64,000 nt of DNA from DASXHY01 sp035552155 (lineage in GTDB: Bacteria; Verrucomicrobiota; Verrucomicrobiia; Limisphaerales; DASXHY01), in assembly GCA_035552155.1 (NCBI GenBank), contig DASZLX010000015.1:62001-126000 (forward strand). Direction: 5' to 3'. Of this stretch, positions 60,782-64,000 are shown piece by piece (within the stretch, counting starts at the first letter, position 1; each line of letters opens with the position of its first letter). Below the pieces are notes generated by a model. That model was not told where the DNA came from, searched no databases, and worked only from the letters and a program-made list of their open reading frames with translations. The translations under genes were made by a program, and so were the position numbers.

Positions 60782-62668
60782 ATGATGAAAATATCTTTGA
60801 AACTCCGTTCGCTAAATCCGCTTCCCGGTCTTGCCTGTCTGCTGGCGGTCGCCGGACTTTTGTTGGTCAACTCGCCCGCGCACGCTTCGGACTGGCAGGC
60901 GGTGCCCGGCAAGATGATGACGCGCTGGGGTGGGCAGGTGACGCCCGGCAATGCCTGGCGGGAATATCCGCGCCCGCAGTTCGAGCGTAAAGAATGGAAG
61001 AACCTGAACGGCCTGTGGGATTACGCCATCACGCCCAAGGACGCCGCCCAGCCGACGAATTGGCAGGACAAAATTCTCGTCCCTTACTGCGTGGAATCCA
61101 CCCTGTCCGGCGTAGGCAAGATGCTCAATCCCGATCAGGCGCTCTGGTATCAGGACACCGTGAACCTGAAACCCGCGCGCGGCCAGCGCACGCTGCTGAA
61201 CTTCGAAGCCGTGGATTATCAGACCACCGTTTGGGTCAACGGCAAACAGGTCGGCGAACACGTGGGCGGCAACACCGCGTTCACCTTCGACATCACCGAC
61301 GCGCTCAAGAAAGGCGTCAATAAAATTATCGTGCGCGTCTGGGACGGCACCGATGGCGCGCAGTTGCGCGGCAAGCAGACGCTCAATCCCGGCGGCATCT
61401 GGTACACGCGCGTCTCCGGCATCTGGCAGACAGTATGGCTGGAGCAGGTGAGCGTGGCGCATTTGTCCGATGTCAAGCTGAGCACGACGGTGAAGCCGGC
61501 AGTCATCTCCATCAGGCCGGAGATTGTGGGCGCGGACGGCGGCAAGATCCGCGTGTCCGCATCGTTTGGCGGCAAAACGGTCGCCACGACGGAAGGTGAC
61601 GGTCAAATCAACCTGGCCATTCCTGACGCCAAACTGTGGTCACCAGCGCATCCGAATATTTACGACCTGAAGATTGAATTGCTCGATGCGAAGGGCAAGG
61701 TTTTGGACAGCGTAAAATCCTATGCCGGCATTCGCGAGATAAGTGAAAAGCGGGATGCGGACGGCAACCTACGTTTTGCGCTGAACGGCGAGGAGCTTTT
61801 CTGCTGGGGTCCGTTGGACCAGGGGTGGTGGCCCGACGGTTTACTGACGCCGCCTTCCGATGCGGCAATGTGCTCGGACATCGATTTCCTGAAAGCCGCG
61901 GGCTTCAACATGATCCGCAAGCACATCAAGGTGGAACCGCGCCGTTATTATGCCCACTGCGATCGCGTGGGCATCTTACTATGGCAGGACCAGGTAAGCG
62001 GCGGCTCCGGCAAATCACGCGGCGGACAGGAACTCAGCCCCCGGTGGACCCACATGCAGCCGGATCCGCAGGACGCCACCTGGTCGGATGCCGACCACGC
62101 TGAATGGATGAAGGAATTCAAGGCCATGGTGGATGAACTCCACAACCAGCCGTGCATCATTGTGTGGACCGCCTTTAACGAAGCCTGGGGCCAGCACCGA
62201 ACCATGGAAGTGGGCAAATGGATCACGGACTATGACCCAACCCGCCTCGTTAACATCGCCAGCGGCGGCAATTTCTGGCCCGTGGGAAATATTGCGGACA
62301 ATCACAAGTATCCGGATCCCGGATTTCCGTTCGCTCAGGAACGCCTCAAGGATTACATCCGTGTGGTCGGCGAATTTGGCGGACACGGCTGGCCGGTGCA
62401 GGGCCACCTGTGGAATCCGGACATGCGCAATTGGGGTTACGGCGGCTTGCCCAAGACCCAGGACGAATATGTGCAGCGCTACGTCAAATCACTCGATGTG
62501 CTGACCAACCTTGAAGCGCAGGGTATTTCCGCCGGTGTTTACACCCAGACCACCGATGTCGAAGGCGAACTCAATGGCCTCATGACCTACGACCGCGCCG
62601 TCGTCAAGATTCCCGCAGCGAAACTGGCGGAATTGCATCAACGCCTGGGCCCCCAAATCAAACGTTAA
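60782..62668 (+). CDS. Exported GH2-family glycoside hydrolase (beta-galactosidase-like)
   Basis: 628 residues from the ATG at 60782, which places a normal signal peptide at the N terminus (LPGLACLLAVAGLLLVNSPAHA). An ATG at 60713 would add 23 residues. GH2 order: N-terminal jelly roll (LNGLWDYAI, KILVPYCVESTLSGVG, LWYQDTVNL, LNFEAVDYQTTVWVNGKQVGEHVGG, FDITDALKKGVNKIIVRVWD), GGIWYTRVSGIWQTVWLE, Ig-like sandwich (AKLWSPAHPNIYDLKIEL) and the TIM barrel. The acid/base Glu is in VWTAFNEAWGQ, and the nucleophile is probably the Glu of VVGEFGGHGWP. Chain length is short for GH2, without extra C-terminal domains. It stands between two sulfatase genes and probably cleaves beta-galactosyl or similar bonds of the same sulfated glycan. 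Confidence 0.9.
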   Translation: MMKISLKLRSLNPLPGLACLLAVAGLLLVNSPAHASDWQAVPGKMMTRWGGQVTPGNAWREYPRPQFERKEWKNLNGLWDYAITPKDAAQPTNWQDKILVPYCVESTLSGVGKMLNPDQALWYQDTVNLKPARGQRTLLNFEAVDYQTTVWVNGKQVGEHVGGNTAFTFDITDALKKGVNKIIVRVWDGTDGAQLRGKQTLNPGGIWYTRVSGIWQTVWLEQVSVAHLSDVKLSTTVKPAVISIRPEIVGADGGKIRVSASFGGKTVATTEGDGQINLAIPDAKLWSPAHPNIYDLKIELLDAKGKVLDSVKSYAGIREISEKRDADGNLRFALNGEELFCWGPLDQGWWPDGLLTPPSDAAMCSDIDFLKAAGFNMIRKHIKVEPRRYYAHCDRVGILLWQDQVSGGSGKSRGGQELSPRWTHMQPDPQDATWSDADHAEWMKEFKAMVDELHNQPCIIVWTAFNEAWGQHRTMEVGKWITDYDPTRLVNIASGGNFWPVGNIADNHKYPDPGFPFAQERLKDYIRVVGEFGGHGWPVQGHLWNPDMRNWGYGGLPKTQDEYVQRYVKSLDVLTNLEAQGISAGVYTQTTDVEGELNGLMTYDRAVVKIPAAKLAELHQRLGPQIKR

Positions 62669-62698
62669 AATCGAAGTCCAATTAAATCCCTCAAAACT

Positions 62699-64000
62699 GT
62701 GATAAAAAGAACGTCGCTACTGGCCTTGGTTTGTCTTTTCTCCTTGAGCGCGCTGGCTGCCGCGTCGCGGCCCAACATCATTGTTATCCTGGTCGATGAC
62801 ATGGGATTTTCGGACCTGGCTTGTTATGGCAGCGAAATTCCGACGCCCAATATCGACCATCTGGCCGCCACCGGATTGCGTTTCACGCAATTTCATAACG
62901 ACTCGCGTTGTTGCCCCTCGCGCGCCACGCTGCTCACCGGCCTTTATTCCCATGAGGCGGGAATCGGGCACATGACCGATCCGCGCAACGGGCCGGACGG
63001 CCTGCCGATGCCGGGTTATCTGGGTCACCTGAACAATGATTGCGTGACGATTGCCGAGGTCTTGCATGACGCCGGTTACTTCACGGCCATGTCGGGCAAG
63101 TGGCATGTGGGCCAGGTGGGCGATCACGGGGTTACCCCGTGGAACCGGGGATTTGACCGCAGCCTGAATTCGGCATTCGGCGGTTTCTATTATCCACAGG
63201 ACAAACGAGCGGAGCTTTATTTGAATGGCAAGGCGGAAGGCGTCGGCGGCAAAGATGGCTTGCCCAAGGATTGGTATACCACGGATTTGTGGACGGAATA
63301 TGGTCTTAAGTTCATTGACGAAGCCCAGACTGCAAAGAAGCCGTTCTTCCTTTACCTCGCCTATAATGCGCCGCATTTCCCGCTGGAAGCGCCGGCGCAG
63401 GACATCGCGCGGTTCCGTGGGAAATACATGGAAGGCTGGGACAAACTGCGTGAGAAACGTTACTCCCGGCAAGTCGGGATGGGCATTATCGACAAATCCT
63501 GGCCATTGTCACCCCGGCCCTCGGAAGTGAAAGCCTGGGACAACCTGACTGCGGAACAGAAAGACCGCTTTGATCATATCATGTCCATCTACGCCGCCTG
63601 TGTTTATCATATGGACAAGGAGGTCGGGGTATTGGTGGCTGGTTTGGTCAAACGCGGATTGGCGGATAACACGCTCATCATGCTGATGAGCGACAACGGC
63701 GGCAACTATGAGAGCGGACCCGGCGGCAGGTTGCAGGGCGAAAATCCGGGCGGCCCGGATTCGACCGTGTTCTGTGGCGAATCATGGGCGACGCTGGAAA
63801 ACACCCCGTTCCGGCGCTACAAACATTTCGAGCATGAAGGCGGCATCTCCTCGCCCCTGGTGGTGCATTGGCCGGAAGGTATCCAGGACCGGGACGCATT
63901 ACGCGCTCAGCCCGGTCATCTGATTGACATCATGGCCACCTGCGTGGATGTCGGAGGAGCGAAATATCCCGCTGAATTTAACGGCCACGCGATTCATCCG
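62699..64000 (+). CDS. Type I sulfatase, exported, 3' end outside window
   Basis: 434 residues are visible from the GTG at 62699 (VIKRTSLLALVCLFSLSALA is a signal peptide). PNIIVILVDDMGFSDLACYGSEI gives the metal ligands. The formylglycine motif is Cys71 in RCCPSRATLLTG, canonical CxPSR. TAMSGKWHVGQVGDHG and LMSDNGGNYESGPGG follow, the latter with the second metal Asp-Asn. The pattern GLYSHEAGIGHMTDPRNGP is common among arylsulfatase A-like carbohydrate sulfatases. It begins 30 nt after the GH2 stop, so it is co-transcribed with it. The C-terminal part lies beyond the window. Confidence 0.92.
   Translation, partial: MIKRTSLLALVCLFSLSALAAASRPNIIVILVDDMGFSDLACYGSEIPTPNIDHLAATGLRFTQFHNDSRCCPSRATLLTGLYSHEAGIGHMTDPRNGPDGLPMPGYLGHLNNDCVTIAEVLHDAGYFTAMSGKWHVGQVGDHGVTPWNRGFDRSLNSAFGGFYYPQDKRAELYLNGKAEGVGGKDGLPKDWYTTDLWTEYGLKFIDEAQTAKKPFFLYLAYNAPHFPLEAPAQDIARFRGKYMEGWDKLREKRYSRQVGMGIIDKSWPLSPRPSEVKAWDNLTAEQKDRFDHIMSIYAACVYHMDKEVGVLVAGLVKRGLADNTLIMLMSDNGGNYESGPGGRLQGENPGGPDSTVFCGESWATLENTPFRRYKHFEHEGGISSPLVVHWPEGIQDRDALRAQPGHLIDIMATCVDVGGAKYPAEFNGHAIHP

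Overview
The window looks like chromosomal DNA of a free-living Verrucomicrobiota bacterium, most likely of the Pedosphaera/Limisphaerales type. This is an inference from gene content. Supporting families are type I sulfatases, DUF1080 with Gfo/Idh/MocA proteins, large exported proteins with autotransporter-associated strand repeats, prepilin-like H-X9-DG proteins, and a TIGR02999-type ECF sigma factor next to a transmembrane Ser/Thr kinase. No rRNA, tRNA, CRISPR array or intact transposase was seen.

Region 1 (1-8417) is mostly core metabolism. A partial SMP-30-type lactonase diverges from a DUF1080 and Gfo/Idh/MocA pair that fits 3-keto-glycoside metabolism. On the minus strand follow rplM-rpsI (with a promoter and an intrinsic terminator) and an argC - LOG - methyltransferase - argJ operon. 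Region 2 (8736-21192) holds two tandem paralogous exported repeat proteins, a DUF4412-like exported protein, a beta-CASP metallo-beta-lactamase protein, and addB-addA for double-strand break processing. Region 3 (21319-26732) holds a membrane-anchored GrpE-like protein, a 184-bp MITE-like element with perfect 29-bp terminal inverted repeats, a diacylglycerol-kinase-family lipid kinase, a phospholipid-methyltransferase-like protein, a sterol-desaturase-family hydroxylase, a DUF421 protein, a zinc-ribbon protein and a prepilin-like protein.

Region 4 (26884-50785) is surface and carbohydrate biology. A histidine kinase and its NarL-type regulator sit beside a large exported protein that shares the kinase's sensor domain. 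Next come a prepilin-like protein, a GH106-type glycosidase diverging from an AraC regulator, an arabinose/fucose-isomerase-like enzyme, a 2188-residue strand-repeat protein, another prepilin-like protein, and a 1362-residue fusion of strand repeats, an Ig-like domain and a glycosidase-like barrel. Five large exported proteins end in the same C-terminal module (hydrophobic strand, W, then FYR/FFR).

Region 5 (50786-64000) is a probable sulfated-polysaccharide locus. It has an ECF sigma factor and Ser/Thr kinase, a minus-strand operon sulfatase-GH43-sulfatase, and a plus-strand series sulfatase-GH2-sulfatase. The most unusual non-coding signal is here. A ~230-nt element occurs twice, before the sigma factor gene (50948-51177) and before a sulfatase gene (58673-58907). 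It carries a conserved promoter-like pair and a 14-bp palindrome in which four base pairs differ between copies and all four are compensated. Separately, the 10-mer TTGGACGATA with conserved flanks lies upstream of three transcription units of the same locus. Together they suggest an undescribed regulon or a structured leader family.
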